A stretch of 64,000 nt of DNA, taken from positions 930,001 through 994,000 of the forward strand of contig NZ_CP114052.1 of NCBI RefSeq assembly GCF_027125355.1, read 5' to 3'. The notes beneath the pieces are model-generated. The model saw only the letters and a program-made list of their open reading frames with translations. It was not told where the DNA came from and searched no databases. Below, piece after piece: positions 17,398 through 27,263 of this stretch. Each line of letters opens with the position of its first letter. The first letter of the stretch is position 1. Origin of the DNA: Peptostreptococcus equinus. Lineage in GTDB: Bacteria; Bacillota; Clostridia; Peptostreptococcales; Peptostreptococcaceae. The position numbers were made by a program, and so were the translations under genes.

Positions 17398-19248
17398 ATG
17401 TCGCAAAATCCAAAAGTTGATTACCTAAAAGGAAATTTTTATGAAAAAATAGGTAAGTCTGAACTTGCAGTTGAAAAGTTTATAGAAGCAGCAAATGCTG
17501 GATACGACAGAGCTCAGTTGATATTAGGTCAATTATATGACAGCGTCAATGAGATTGAACAGGCTGAGCATTGGTATAAATTAGCCTTTGGTAATGGAGT
17601 AGATTATGCAGCTTTTAACCTAGGTAATATGTATTATAATAACGAACTTTATGATACAGCTTTGTATTGGTATGAAAAGGCTGCAGAAAAAGGTATCTTA
17701 GAAGCAAAAAACAATTTAGGGGTAATTTACTATATATTAGAAGATTATGAAAATTCAAATAAAATTTTAGAAAATGTTGCTAATGAAGGTTTTGCTAAGG
17801 CATATTTTAACTTAGGTCTATTAAATCACGAATTAGATAACAATATAGTATCCGAAGCTATGTATGAAAGAGGAGTAGCTTTAAATGATGATGACTCTAC
17901 ATATAATATGGCTGTAATTGAGATGGAGAGAGAAAATTATCCAAAAGCAATAGAATTATATAAAAAACTAGTAAAAAAGAAACACATCAATGCATGCATA
18001 AATTTAGGGGTACTGAGTGAATTAGGAGATAATATCACTGATGCAGAAAAAGCATACCAAGTAGCAGCTGAAGAAGGAAATGTAGATGCACAGTATAGGT
18101 TAGCTTATATATTGGATGGAAGAAACAAAGATTCTGATGCCATTCATTATTATGAGTTAGCTATAAGTCAAAATCATACAATGGCTAAATACAGATTAGC
18201 AAATCTTTACAATAGAAATAATGATACAGACAACGCTAGAATATATTATAAGATGGCATCTGAAGATGGTATAAGCGAAGCAAAAAATAATTTAGCAGGA
18301 ATATTATTTGAAGATAAGAATTTTAAAGAAGCGGGTAAATATTATAAAGAAGCTATCAAAGAAGGATGTTATAATTCTTCAGAAAATATGGGCGATTTAT
18401 GCAGAGTTTTAAAGGATTATGATATGGCTATTAGTTATTATAAGCTTTTACCTACATATCCATCTTGTCAGATCAAGCTAGCAAATATGTATGAAAAGAA
18501 AAATGACATAGATAACATGTTAGATTGGTATAAAAAAGCTGCAGATAGCGGCGATATTGAATCATGCTTTAAGCTGGCTACAATATACGAAAAAATAAAT
18601 GAAAAAAGAAACGCAATAAGATATTATAAAATTGCTTCAGAACATGGTCATGAATTGGCTAAGTTGTATTTAGGAAGATTTTTCTTTATGGAAGCAAATT
18701 ATGAAGAGGCAAAAATATATCTGGAAAGTCCAGCATCTCAAAATAACATATATTCACTAAATGCATTAGGAATTATATATGATAACTTTTTTAAAGATAC
18801 AAAAAAGGCAATTGAATATTATGATAAAGCATCATCCCTAGGTTGTACAGAAGCTATGTATAATCTATCACAACTTTATTATAGGTCTTTCGAGTATGAA
18901 AAAGCAGAAGAATATTTGAAATTAGGTGCATCCAAAGGGAATAAGAGATGCGAATATTTCTTGGCAGCATTTTATTATAAAAAATCAATGAGAATGTTTA
19001 AATCACTAGCAAAACTAAGCTATGAAAACTCTTCTGATTTAATGAAAGATAATAAATATATGGATTTTATATATGATAATTTAATAGTTGCAGACTTTGA
19101 TATTAGTCCATTTAAATTTGAAATAATGAAAGAAGATGTAGAACCACTTTATATTTTAAATATAAAAGAAGATATTACACCACTACTAAATCAAAAAGAA
19201 ACTAGAATGGCTGTTGATCAAGGTAAGGTAGAAAATTTTGATATATAG
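17398..19248 (+). CDS. Sel1/TPR repeat protein
   Basis: 616 residues built from about 14 tandem helical repeats of 34-36 residues of Sel1/TPR type (for example AAFNLGNMYYNNELYDTALYW and AKNNLGVIYY), running from residue 5 to about 530, then a non-repeat tail of about 85 residues. No signal peptide or membrane segment, so probably a cytoplasmic scaffold. AAGGAG precedes ATG 17398. Partners are unknown; the next gene (corA) is 83 bp away. Confidence 0.88.
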   Translation: MSQNPKVDYLKGNFYEKIGKSELAVEKFIEAANAGYDRAQLILGQLYDSVNEIEQAEHWYKLAFGNGVDYAAFNLGNMYYNNELYDTALYWYEKAAEKGILEAKNNLGVIYYILEDYENSNKILENVANEGFAKAYFNLGLLNHELDNNIVSEAMYERGVALNDDDSTYNMAVIEMERENYPKAIELYKKLVKKKHINACINLGVLSELGDNITDAEKAYQVAAEEGNVDAQYRLAYILDGRNKDSDAIHYYELAISQNHTMAKYRLANLYNRNNDTDNARIYYKMASEDGISEAKNNLAGILFEDKNFKEAGKYYKEAIKEGCYNSSENMGDLCRVLKDYDMAISYYKLLPTYPSCQIKLANMYEKKNDIDNMLDWYKKAADSGDIESCFKLATIYEKINEKRNAIRYYKIASEHGHELAKLYLGRFFFMEANYEEAKIYLESPASQNNIYSLNALGIIYDNFFKDTKKAIEYYDKASSLGCTEAMYNLSQLYYRSFEYEKAEEYLKLGASKGNKRCEYFLAAFYYKKSMRMFKSLAKLSYENSSDLMKDNKYMDFIYDNLIVADFDISPFKFEIMKEDVEPLYILNIKEDITPLLNQKETRMAVDQGKVENFDI

Positions 19249-19331
19249 ATTTAATAATTATTTATATTTGAATAGAAGAGGTTAAATATTTTTACTAATT
19301 AATAATACACATATAAGAAAGGAGTGAGGCC

Positions 19332-20267
19332 ATGATTAGATACTATAAAACAATCGACTTAAAACTAGAGCAATTAGATGATTATGAATCTGGTTGTTGG
19401 ATAAATCTATCAGAGCCTACTTCTAATGAAATAGATGAGATGGTAGAAATGCTTAAAATTGATAAAGATGTTTTAACAGCTGCATTGGATGACGAGGAAA
19501 GTTCAAGAATCGAATATGATGAAGATTATACGTTGGTAGTTATAGATGTACCTTTTGATATGTCAGATATTCAAGCGGCCAATTATACAACTGTACCATT
19601 AGGGATTGTAATAGCAAAGGATAGTATAATAACTATATGTTCTAAACAGTCTAGGATTGTAAATGATTTTATAGTAGGTCATGTTAAAGATTTTTATACT
19701 TTTATGAGGACTAGATTTATACTCCAGATATTATATAGAAATGCTTCCTATTATTTATTATATCTAAGAAGAATTAATAAAAGAACAAACATGATAGAGG
19801 AAGAGATATATAAATCCATGAGAAATAAGGAATTGCTACAGTTATTGCAATTAGAAAAATCTTTAGTATATTTTTCAACTTCATTAACAGCTAATGAAGC
19901 AACGCTTGATAGAATATTAAAACAAAATATTATAAAACATTATGAAGAAGATGAAGAATTGCTTGAAGATGTAATAATTGAAAACAAGCAGGCATTACAA
20001 ATGGCCAATATTTATGGCGATATACTAAGCCGAATTATGGATGCATTTAGTGCTATTATTAGTAATAATCAGAACAATGTAATGACATATCTTACAATTG
20101 TAACCATAATAATGGCAATACCAACTATTATATCAGGTTTTATGGGAATGAATGTAGGAGGAGTACCATTTGCAACTAATTCATTTGGTTTTTGGTGGAC
20201 CCTAATAATTACAGGTGGAATTTGTTTGGTAGCAACTTTATATTTAATTAAAAAAAGGCTTTTATAG
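19332..20267 (+). CDS. corA: CorA family magnesium/divalent cation transporter
   Basis: 311 residues with an N-terminal cytoplasmic alpha/beta domain, a long helix with charged residues (EEEIYKSMRNKELLQLLQLEK), and two C-terminal membrane helices. The first ends in the diagnostic GMN motif (SGFMGMNVGG), and the protein ends in a basic tail KKRLL. Forms a homopentameric Mg2+ channel in the family. AAGGAGTGAGG precedes ATG 19332. Confidence 0.94.
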   Translation: MIRYYKTIDLKLEQLDDYESGCWINLSEPTSNEIDEMVEMLKIDKDVLTAALDDEESSRIEYDEDYTLVVIDVPFDMSDIQAANYTTVPLGIVIAKDSIITICSKQSRIVNDFIVGHVKDFYTFMRTRFILQILYRNASYYLLYLRRINKRTNMIEEEIYKSMRNKELLQLLQLEKSLVYFSTSLTANEATLDRILKQNIIKHYEEDEELLEDVIIENKQALQMANIYGDILSRIMDAFSAIISNNQNNVMTYLTIVTIIMAIPTIISGFMGMNVGGVPFATNSFGFWWTLIITGGICLVATLYLIKKRLL

Positions 20268-20315
20268 GATAAGAATGTATATTAGCCTTTTTCTTATATT
20301 TATAGTGGAGTAATT

Positions 20316-21011
20316 ATGAAAGAATCGTTTTATGAAAAGAAACTTAATATTGAAACATCTAGAATAGAAACTAGACAAGATAATATAAAATATTATAATA
20401 GATATGAACCTACGCCATATCAAGCGTTGGATTTACTATTGAAAAAATATGAAATTAAAAGAGAAGACCACTTTGTAGATTTCGGTTCCGGAAAAGGTAG
20501 ATTTTCTTTTTTTATTAATTATTATACAGGTGCTACTTGCACAGGGGTAGAATTAATAGAGGATTTTTATAAAAAATCTATTGATAATTTAAACAAATAT
20601 AGGTCAAAAAATTATTTAAAGGCTCAAAATTTATTTTTTGTTAACACCTATGCAGAAAAGTATGAGGTTTCTAAGTTTGAAAATAAATTTTTCTTTTTTA
20701 ATCCTTTTTCTAAATCTATATTTATTAAAGTTGTAAATAATATAATTAAATCATATGAAGAACATCCTAGACCCATTGATATTGTGATGTATTATCCGTG
20801 TCAAGAGTATCTAGATTATTTGGATATAAAGACTACTTTTAATCATTTAATAGATATTGATGTTGATTGTAGTAAAAATATAAGAGATAAGATTTCAATA
20901 TATAGAATGGATGATACTATAGCAAGTTTGGAAGATAAGTTCATTATAGAATTTAGCTGTGATAAAACTTGTTATTATAGAATTGATAGGTTTAAAGAGA
21001 ATAAAAAATAG
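20316..21011 (+). CDS. Class I SAM-dependent methyltransferase, substrate unknown
   Basis: 231 residues. The SAM-binding motif I is HFVDFGSGKGRFSFFI, followed by an acidic residue at the end of strand 2 (CTGVELIEDF) and a motif IV-like FFFNPFSKSIF. N-terminal ETRQDNIKYYNRYEPTPY resembles a cap over the active site. TGGAG precedes ATG 20316. No informative neighbours; it lies between corA and a convergent typA. Confidence 0.78.
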   Translation: MKESFYEKKLNIETSRIETRQDNIKYYNRYEPTPYQALDLLLKKYEIKREDHFVDFGSGKGRFSFFINYYTGATCTGVELIEDFYKKSIDNLNKYRSKNYLKAQNLFFVNTYAEKYEVSKFENKFFFFNPFSKSIFIKVVNNIIKSYEEHPRPIDIVMYYPCQEYLDYLDIKTTFNHLIDIDVDCSKNIRDKISIYRMDDTIASLEDKFIIEFSCDKTCYYRIDRFKENKK

Positions 21012-21041
21012 AGTCTACATGTATATGTGTAGACTCTTTTG
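21010..21041 (+). terminator. Terminator of the methyltransferase gene
   Basis: A 10-bp stem AGAGTCTACA (21010-21019 with 21028-21037) followed by TTTT, starting at the stop codon. Confidence 0.82.
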
Positions 21042-21050
21042 TATTATAGA

Positions 21051-21079
21051 CCCTCTCCAATCAAATGTATCGGAGAGGG
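21051..21079 (-). terminator. GC-rich inverted repeat at the 3' end of typA
   Basis: CCCTCTCC/GGAGAGGG 8-bp perfect stem (21051-21058 with 21072-21079), just past the typA stop on the minus strand. The T run is poor; it may act together with the neighbouring hairpin. Confidence 0.55.
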
Positions 21080-21088
21080 CTTATAATA

Positions 21089-22924
21089 CTATACTGTTTT
21101 ATTTTGTAGTGATCTATTATATTTAATTCTATCTTGTTCGTTTAAAATTTTCTTTCTCAATCTAATTGAATCTGGAGTTACTTCTACAAGTTCATCATCT
21201 TCAATAAATTCTAAAGATTCTTCAAGAGAGAATACTTTTGGTGGAGCTAGTTTGATTGCATCATCTGATCCAGAAGCTCTGACATTACTCATTTTCTTAT
21301 TTTTACAAGGGTTTACAACCATATCTTCTTTTCTAGAATTCATTCCTATAATCATACCTTCGTATACATCTACAGCAGGATCAACAAATAATGTACCTCT
21401 TGAAGCGAGTGCATTAAGAGCATATCCCATAGTCTTACCAGGTGTTTGTGAAATCAAAACACCATTTAATCTAGTTGGTATTTCGCCTTTGTATTCTTCA
21501 AATCTTTCGAATGAAGAAAGAAGAGTACCTTCACCTCTAGTTACATTTATGAATTCACTTCTGTAACCTAATAATCCTCTTGTTGGAACCATATATTCAA
21601 TTTTTACATATCCAGAATCATCAACTTCCATAGATTCCATCATACCTTTTCTAAGATTTAGATCATTGATTATTGTACCTGAATAAGTGTCGGGACAAGA
21701 TACAATAACTCTTTCTATTGGTTCTACTATATTATTATTTTCATCTTTATGCATTAATACTTGTGGTTTTGAAACTCCTAATTCATAACCTTCACGTCTC
21801 ATATTTTCTATTAGTATTGAGAGGTGAAGTTCTCCACGTCCGCTAACTCTATATCCATCTGTTGTATCTAAAGGTTCAACTTTTAAACCAACATTAACTT
21901 CTAATTCTTTTTCTAATCTATCTCTTATATGTCTTGTTGTAACGAATTTACCACTTCTACCTACAAATGGTGAATCATTTACCATAAAATTCATTGATAG
22001 AGTAGGCTCCTCTATTAATATTTCACCCATAGGTAGTGGATTGTCAACAGCACATATTGTTTCACCGATTGATATATCAGGAATACCAGCTATAACAACC
22101 ATTTCACCACTCATAGCTTGTGTAGTTTCTACTTGTTTTAATCCTTCATATACTGACATCTTAGATATTTTACCTCTTCTAGGCTCATTACCTTCAGAAC
22201 AAATAGAAATTTGTTCATTTGAATTTACAGTACCCTTGAATACTCTACCAATACCTAGTCTACCAATATAATCATCGTAAGCTAGTGCAGAAATTTGTAG
22301 CTGTAATGCTTCATCATCATAGTTAGGATATGCATCTACATGATTTATTATTGTATCAAATAAAGGAGATAAATCTTTTTGCTCATCATCTAACTCTTTT
22401 AATGCTACACCTTGTTTAGCTATACCGTATATAATAGGGAAGTCACATTGTTCATCATTTGCATCTAATTCAACAAATAAGTCGAATACTTCATTGACAA
22501 CCTCTTCGGCTCTTTGATCTTTCTTATCTATTTTATTTATAAATAAAATAGGTCTATGGCCCTGTTCAAGTGACTTTTGAAGCACAAATCTTGTTTGAGG
22601 CATTGGCCCTTCAGTTGCGTCAACTAATAGTATGACTGTGTCAACAGTCTTTAGAACTCTTTCAACTTCAGAAGAGAAGTCACTATGTCCAGGTGTATCC
22701 ACTATGTTTATTTTGTAGTCACCATGTCTGATTGAACAGTTCTTTGAATAGATTGTTATTCCTCTTTCCTGTTCTATATCATTGCTATCCATTACACAAT
22801 CTCTAACTGTTTCATTTTCCCTAAATACACCACTCTGATTTAAAAATGCATCAACTAGGGTAGATTTACCAGCATCAACATGTGCAATTACTGCTATATT
22901 AATTATTTTATCTTTATTACTCAC
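21089..22924 (-). CDS. typA: Ribosome-associated translational GTPase TypA/BipA
   Basis: 611 residues, full length. G1 [10 protein letters not shown]2 RGITI, G3 DTPGH and G4 NKID are present in the N-terminal GTPase domain. EF-G-like domains II, III and V follow, then the BipA-specific C-terminal domain ([28 protein letters not shown]). It binds the 70S ribosome and assists assembly and stress translation in known species. GTG 22924 is preceded by AAAGGAGCG. Transcribed alone toward a convergent methyltransferase gene. Confidence 0.96.
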   Translation of the reverse strand: MSNKDKIINIAVIAHVDAGKSTLVDAFLNQSGVFRENETVRDCVMDSNDIEQERGITIYSKNCSIRHGDYKINIVDTPGHSDFSSEVERVLKTVDTVILLVDATEGPMPQTRFVLQKSLEQGHRPILFINKIDKKDQRAEEVVNEVFDLFVELDANDEQCDFPIIYGIAKQGVALKELDDEQKDLSPLFDTIINHVDAYPNYDDEALQLQISALAYDDYIGRLGIGRVFKGTVNSNEQISICSEGNEPRRGKISKMSVYEGLKQVETTQAMSGEMVVIAGIPDISIGETICAVDNPLPMGEILIEEPTLSMNFMVNDSPFVGRSGKFVTTRHIRDRLEKELEVNVGLKVEPLDTTDGYRVSGRGELHLSILIENMRREGYELGVSKPQVLMHKDENNNIVEPIERVIVSCPDTYSGTIINDLNLRKGMMESMEVDDSGYVKIEYMVPTRGLLGYRSEFINVTRGEGTLLSSFERFEEYKGEIPTRLNGVLISQTPGKTMGYALNALASRGTLFVDPAVDVYEGMIIGMNSRKEDMVVNPCKNKKMSNVRASGSDDAIKLAPPKVFSLEESLEFIEDDELVEVTPDSIRLRKKILNEQDRIKYNRSLQNKTV

Positions 22925-22980
22925 TAAAATCGCTCCTTTTTAAAATACAAAAAATGGATTTAATATAATCCAACTCTACT

Positions 22981-22989
22981 ATTATATCA
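22981..22989 (-). promoter_or_regulatory. Extended -10 promoter of typA
   Basis: On the minus strand TGATATAAT (TATAAT 22986-22981), about 57 nt before the GTG. The -35 is weak. Confidence 0.45.
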
Positions 22990-23194
22990 AATTATAATAC
23001 TATTGTATACAATAAAATGAATCTATCATTGATTATATACAGATAAGAGTTTTATTTTTAATATTTAAATATTGAACTCGTAAATGTACGTCACACAAAT
23101 TTGATTAGCATATTGATGAAAATAAGGGCAAATGGTAAAATATTAGTATAGAATAAAACACTTTAGAGGGGAGTTCGTTTATACGAAATTTACT

Positions 23195-23407
23195 ATGAAA
23201 AAATCGACTAGAAATATATTACTATTTATAGCTTTATTCTCAATAATATCAGCCACTGGTGGTTTAATTACAAAGCTTTTCTTCAAGGCTGATGTACCGG
23301 CGACTTTTATAGTTGGAGGTTTAATTAGTGGTATGGCACTTACTTATGCGGTAAAATCTTATGAAAATGATGATAACTATATGCCAAAGGATAAAAGATT
23401 AAAATAA
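23195..23407 (+). CDS. Small two-helix membrane protein, unknown function
   Basis: 70 residues with hydrophobic segments at about 8-26 and 35-53 and a charged C-terminus (YENDDNYMPKDKRLK). Family not recognised. A GAGGGGAG site lies about 20 nt before ATG 23195, further than usual, and no in-frame start lies between. It is followed by its own terminator, supporting a real single-gene unit. Confidence 0.65.
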   Translation: MKKSTRNILLFIALFSIISATGGLITKLFFKADVPATFIVGGLISGMALTYAVKSYENDDNYMPKDKRLK

Positions 23408-23413
23408 GAATTT

Positions 23414-23440
23414 AAGAGCAGATTATGTCTGCTTTTTTTA
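23414..23440 (+). terminator. Terminator of the small membrane protein gene
   Basis: A 9-bp stem centred on AGCAGA/TCTGCT with a 5-nt loop and a T7 tail. Confidence 0.8.
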
Positions 23441-23524
23441 ATATAGATTATATGATATTAAATATTATAATTACTAAAAAATATATAAAATATATCTATT
23501 TATTTTTATTATAAACTTTTTTTC

Positions 23525-23556
23525 TTGAATTATTATACCCTATAAGGGTATAATAA
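23525..23556 (+). promoter_or_regulatory. copA promoter with CsoR-like operator
   Basis: TTGAAT (23525-23530), an 18-bp spacer and TATAAT (23549-23554). A perfect 12-bp inverted repeat around a 3-nt centre (23530-23541 and 23545-23556, core TACCC...GGGTA) fills the spacer and covers the -10. The core resembles known CsoR copper-repressor sites. No csoR gene is in the window. Confidence 0.75.
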
Positions 23557-23577
23557 AAAGATAAGGAGGTAAGGTAA

Positions 23578-25887
23578 ATGACACAAAGTATTAATGATGA
23601 TTTATATAATGATAATGAGATTACAATAAATACAAATAAAGAAATAAATACAAGTAAAATATCATTTAAGATAGATGGAATGTCTTGTTCAGCATGTGCT
23701 AGGGCTGCGGAAAGAGCACTAAATAAAACAGAAGGTGTATCATTAGCTAATGTTAATATAGCTACTGAGAAAGCTTATGTAGAGTATGATTCTAGTATTA
23801 CTGGTCTAAAAGATTTTAAAAGTGCAATAAAATCTGCAGGATTTAAGCTTGTAAGTGAAGATGGTAAAAATTTTTCGACAGGTGATAATTTATTTAATAG
23901 GTTTCTTGTATCCATTATACTAGCTACAATGCTATTTATAATATCAATGGGTCCTATGATTGGTATTACTTTGCCAAATATAATATCTCCACATCATAAT
24001 CCTATAAATTATGCAATTATACAAATTGTTTTAGTAATACCAATTATGATGGCAGGAAATAAATTTTACACCAACGGTTATAAAAGCTTATTGAAACTAA
24101 GTCCTAATATGGATACACTAGTAGCTATATCTACTACAGCAGCATTTTTATTTTCATTTTATAATACAGTGAAAATGTATATTTATCCAGATTATTTAAA
24201 ACAGTTAATGGACTCACACACACATTTACCCCTATACTTTGAAAGTTGTGGCGTAATAATTGCACTGATAATGTTAGGTAAACATTTGGAGTCAAGGAGT
24301 AAATCTAAAACTTCAAAATCCATAAAATCACTTATAAATTTAAAAGCTAAAAAAGCAATTTTATATATTGACGGTGTAGAAAAAGAAGTTGAAATAGATA
24401 ATGTAAAGACTGGTGATATTTTGATAATAAAGCCAGGCCAAAAAATACCTGTAGATGGTGAAGTAATTTACGGTAGTACATCAGTTGATGAATCTATGCT
24501 TACTGGAGAAGCAATTGCTATAGAAAAAAGTATAGGCGATAAGTTAGTAGGAGCTAGTATAAATAAAAATGGTAATATTAGGATGATTGCCCAAAAAGTA
24601 GGAGACGATACGACATTATCACAAATTATAAAGTTGGTAGAAGATGCCCAAAACAGAAAGGCTCCAATAGCAAATCTGGCAGATTTAGTGTCTTCATACT
24701 TTGTTCCTATAGTTATGTCAATAGCAACAATTTCTGCTTTTATTTGGTATTTTGTAGGGAAATCTACTTTTGAATTTGCACTGACTATATTTGTATCTGT
24801 ACTGGTGATAGCTTGTCCATGTGCATTAGGATTGGCTACACCAACTGCAATAATGGTAGGAACAGGCAAAGGTGCTGAAAATGGGATACTTATAAAGGGT
24901 GGTGACTCACTTGAGATAGCAAAGGATATAAAAACAGTAGCCTTTGACAAAACCGGTACCATCACTGAGGGAAATCCAAGGCTAACTGACTTTATGGTAG
25001 AAGATGAAAGTTATAGCGAAAATTATTTACTTGGATTAATAGCATCGATTGAAAAAAAATCTGAGCATCCACTAGCAGATGCTATTGTGGATTATGCAAA
25101 TAAATTTGGGATAGAATTTTTAGATATAGACCAATTTATCAACATTGAAGGTATGGGTATAAAGTCAAGCTTGGATAATACTGAGATACTAATAGGAAAT
25201 AGTAAATTGATGTATAAAAATTCCGTATCAAATGTAGAACAAGTATTTAATAAATATAAAGATAGGATAGATGATGGTAAATCTTATATTTATATAGCTA
25301 TTGATGGCAAGTGCGTAGCTATGATATTTGTAGCAGATGTAATAAGAAAAAGCAGTATTAGTGCCGTAAGAAAGCTTAAAGATTTAGGCATAGAAGTAGT
25401 AATGATAACAGGTGATAATGATTTGATAGCTTCATCAATCGCTCAAAAAGTAGGTATTGATAAGTACTATGCTAATATATTACCTGCTGATAAAGCTTCT
25501 ATTGTTGAAGGACTAAAAAGTAGTGGTAAAAAAGTGGCTATGGTGGGTGATGGTATAAATGATGCACCAGCACTTGCTACTTCAGATTTAGGAATAGCAA
25601 TAGGTAATGGTACAGATGTTGCGATTGAATCTGCTGATATAATACTAATCAAAAATGATATAAATGATGTTTCAAAAGCAATAAGACTTAGTAAGTCTAC
25701 AATAAAAAATATAAAAGAAAATTTAGCTTGGGCATTTATTTATAATATAATAGGTATACCTTTTGCTGCAGGAATTATATATGCTTTTGGTGGCCAATTA
25801 TTAAATCCTATGATTAGTGCTGCTGCTATGTCATTGTCATCTGTTAGTGTCGTTTTAAACGCATTAAGACTTAATAGATTTAAATAG
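23578..25887 (+). CDS. copA: Copper-exporting P1B-type ATPase
   Basis: Pumps Cu+ out of the cytoplasm. 769 residues. A 27-residue polar N-terminus precedes one HMA domain with CSAC (C37/C40). About eight membrane helices carry the ion-site CPC in IACPCALGLATPTA. The phosphorylation loop is DKTGTITEG, the SEHPL motif is intact, and the hinge is GDGINDAPAL. One HMA domain instead of two is common in Firmicutes. AAGGAGG precedes ATG 23578. It is a single-gene unit with an operator-embedded promoter, so copper-inducible expression is likely. Confidence 0.95.
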   Translation: MTQSINDDLYNDNEITINTNKEINTSKISFKIDGMSCSACARAAERALNKTEGVSLANVNIATEKAYVEYDSSITGLKDFKSAIKSAGFKLVSEDGKNFSTGDNLFNRFLVSIILATMLFIISMGPMIGITLPNIISPHHNPINYAIIQIVLVIPIMMAGNKFYTNGYKSLLKLSPNMDTLVAISTTAAFLFSFYNTVKMYIYPDYLKQLMDSHTHLPLYFESCGVIIALIMLGKHLESRSKSKTSKSIKSLINLKAKKAILYIDGVEKEVEIDNVKTGDILIIKPGQKIPVDGEVIYGSTSVDESMLTGEAIAIEKSIGDKLVGASINKNGNIRMIAQKVGDDTTLSQIIKLVEDAQNRKAPIANLADLVSSYFVPIVMSIATISAFIWYFVGKSTFEFALTIFVSVLVIACPCALGLATPTAIMVGTGKGAENGILIKGGDSLEIAKDIKTVAFDKTGTITEGNPRLTDFMVEDESYSENYLLGLIASIEKKSEHPLADAIVDYANKFGIEFLDIDQFINIEGMGIKSSLDNTEILIGNSKLMYKNSVSNVEQVFNKYKDRIDDGKSYIYIAIDGKCVAMIFVADVIRKSSISAVRKLKDLGIEVVMITGDNDLIASSIAQKVGIDKYYANILPADKASIVEGLKSSGKKVAMVGDGINDAPALATSDLGIAIGNGTDVAIESADIILIKNDINDVSKAIRLSKSTIKNIKENLAWAFIYNIIGIPFAAGIIYAFGGQLLNPMISAAAMSLSSVSVVLNALRLNRFK

Positions 25888-25908
25888 CATTATATTGTAA
25901 TAAATAAT

Positions 25909-25965
25909 AAAGGTCAAACTTTCTAATTTTTACTAAATGTATATATAGAAAATTTGGCCTTTTTG
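25909..25965 (+). terminator. Terminator of copA
   Basis: A 17-bp stem with one mismatch and one G-T pair (25909-25925 with 25946-25962) and a T5 tail. Confidence 0.78.
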
Positions 25966-25993
25966 TTTATATTACAATATTATATTTACTATA

Positions 25994-26290
25994 TTATCTA
26001 TTATCTATATCTATTACTGATTTATCAATTAATCCCAAATTTTTCACCTTTTTTAATAAATCCTGATGATCTTCATGCATCAAGTAAGCACCCAATCCTT
26101 GGTGATTTTCAATACTTACGAAAAGTATTAAATCCATATTATTTTCATTATCAAGGCAATTGAATTTAAAAGAATAATCATTGATTACCTTATGAGTATT
26201 TTTTAGATTATTGTATGTATCCTCAAATAATTTTCCAACTACAACATTATCTATTTTTTGATCGAATTTAAATAATACAATATGTTTCAT
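25994..26290 (-). CDS. Dabb (stress-responsive A/B barrel) domain protein
   Basis: 98 residues matching the Dabb ferredoxin-like fold: MKHIVLFKFDQ at the start, an internal DLILFVSIENHQGLGAYL, and the conserved HEDHQDLLKKV. Such proteins dimerise; most have no known reaction. AGGAGG on the minus strand precedes ATG 26290. Convergent with copA. Confidence 0.85.
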   Translation of the reverse strand: MKHIVLFKFDQKIDNVVVGKLFEDTYNNLKNTHKVINDYSFKFNCLDNENNMDLILFVSIENHQGLGAYLMHEDHQDLLKKVKNLGLIDKSVIDIDNR

Positions 26291-26469
26291 ATGATACCTC
26301 CTAATTTCTTAATAGTTTACTTATATTATATATTAATTTTCTATACTTATATATAAAAAATTATATTCATCATATATTTTTTTAAAAAAATATAAAATAT
26401 TTAAAAACGTATTGAATATATTTTTTCTTTGTTCTATATTTAGTGTAGGTATATAGATATTTTGCAAAA

Positions 26470-26498
26470 TTGAAAGGCAAAAATTTATATGATATAAT
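26470..26498 (+). promoter_or_regulatory. Promoter of the two-component system
   Basis: TTGAAA (26470-26475), 17-bp spacer, TATAAT (26493-26498). A TATGTTT/AAACATA inverted repeat (26505-26519) sits at about +1 to +15 and could be an operator. Confidence 0.75.
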
Positions 26499-26579
26499 AT
26501 GTCATATGTTTAAAACATAAGATATATATAAATTTTAATTTTAGTATAATATTATTATATAATACGAAGGAGAGTTATT

Positions 26580-27263
26580 ATGAACCAATTCAGTATTCTA
26601 GTCATTGAAGATGACAAAGATATACAAGAACTAATGGTTGAATTTTTAATTGCTAAAAATTACAAAGTTGATGCTGTATCAAATGGTGTGGATGGAATCA
26701 AAAGATTTAAAGAAAAGAAGTATGATTTAATTATACTTGATATTATGATGCCTAATCTGGATGGTTTTACTACTTGTAAGATGATTAGACAGACTTCAAC
26801 TGTGCCGATAATATTTTTAACTGCTTTGACTGATGAAAATGATCAGTTAAAGGGATTTGAAATGGGATGTGACGATTATATAACTAAACCTTTTTCATTT
26901 AATTTATTAGTAAAAAGAGTAGAAGCTTTATTGAAAAGAACTAACAAGTCTTCAAATGTTAGTAAACTTGAGTTTGAAGATATGGTATTGGATTTAAATA
27001 CATATTCAATAGTAATAAATGGTAGAAATATAGAACTTACGCTTAAGGAATTTAATATTTTAAAGGAATTAATAGAAAAATATCCTCAAGTAATAACTAG
27101 AGAAAATTTACTTGATAGTATTTGGGGTTATGATTATTATGGAGATACTAGAATCGTGGATGCTCATATAAAAAACATTAGAAAAAAAATTGAGCAACCT
27201 TACATTAGAACAGTAAAGGGAATAGGTTATACACTTGAAAAGGTTAATAACAAAATGGAATAA
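26580..27263 (+). CDS. OmpR/PhoB family response regulator
   Basis: 227 residues. The receiver domain has acidic pocket EDD near residue 10, phospho-acceptor D54 in IILDIMMP and the conserved Lys in YITKPF. The C-terminal winged helix contains LTLKEFNILKELIE and RIVDAHIKNIRKKI and ends with the wing TVKGIGYTLE. GGAGAG precedes ATG 26580. It overlaps the kinase gene by 29 bases. The regulon is unknown; the purine permease gene 11 bp after the kinase is a candidate partner. Confidence 0.94.
   Translation: MNQFSILVIEDDKDIQELMVEFLIAKNYKVDAVSNGVDGIKRFKEKKYDLIILDIMMPNLDGFTTCKMIRQTSTVPIIFLTALTDENDQLKGFEMGCDDYITKPFSFNLLVKRVEALLKRTNKSSNVSKLEFEDMVLDLNTYSIVINGRNIELTLKEFNILKELIEKYPQVITRENLLDSIWGYDYYGDTRIVDAHIKNIRKKIEQPYIRTVKGIGYTLEKVNNKME

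Noticed and set aside
25954..26163. Plus-strand frame opposite the Dabb gene
   Set aside because: It is the shadow of a better minus-strand gene with a ribosome site and family match.
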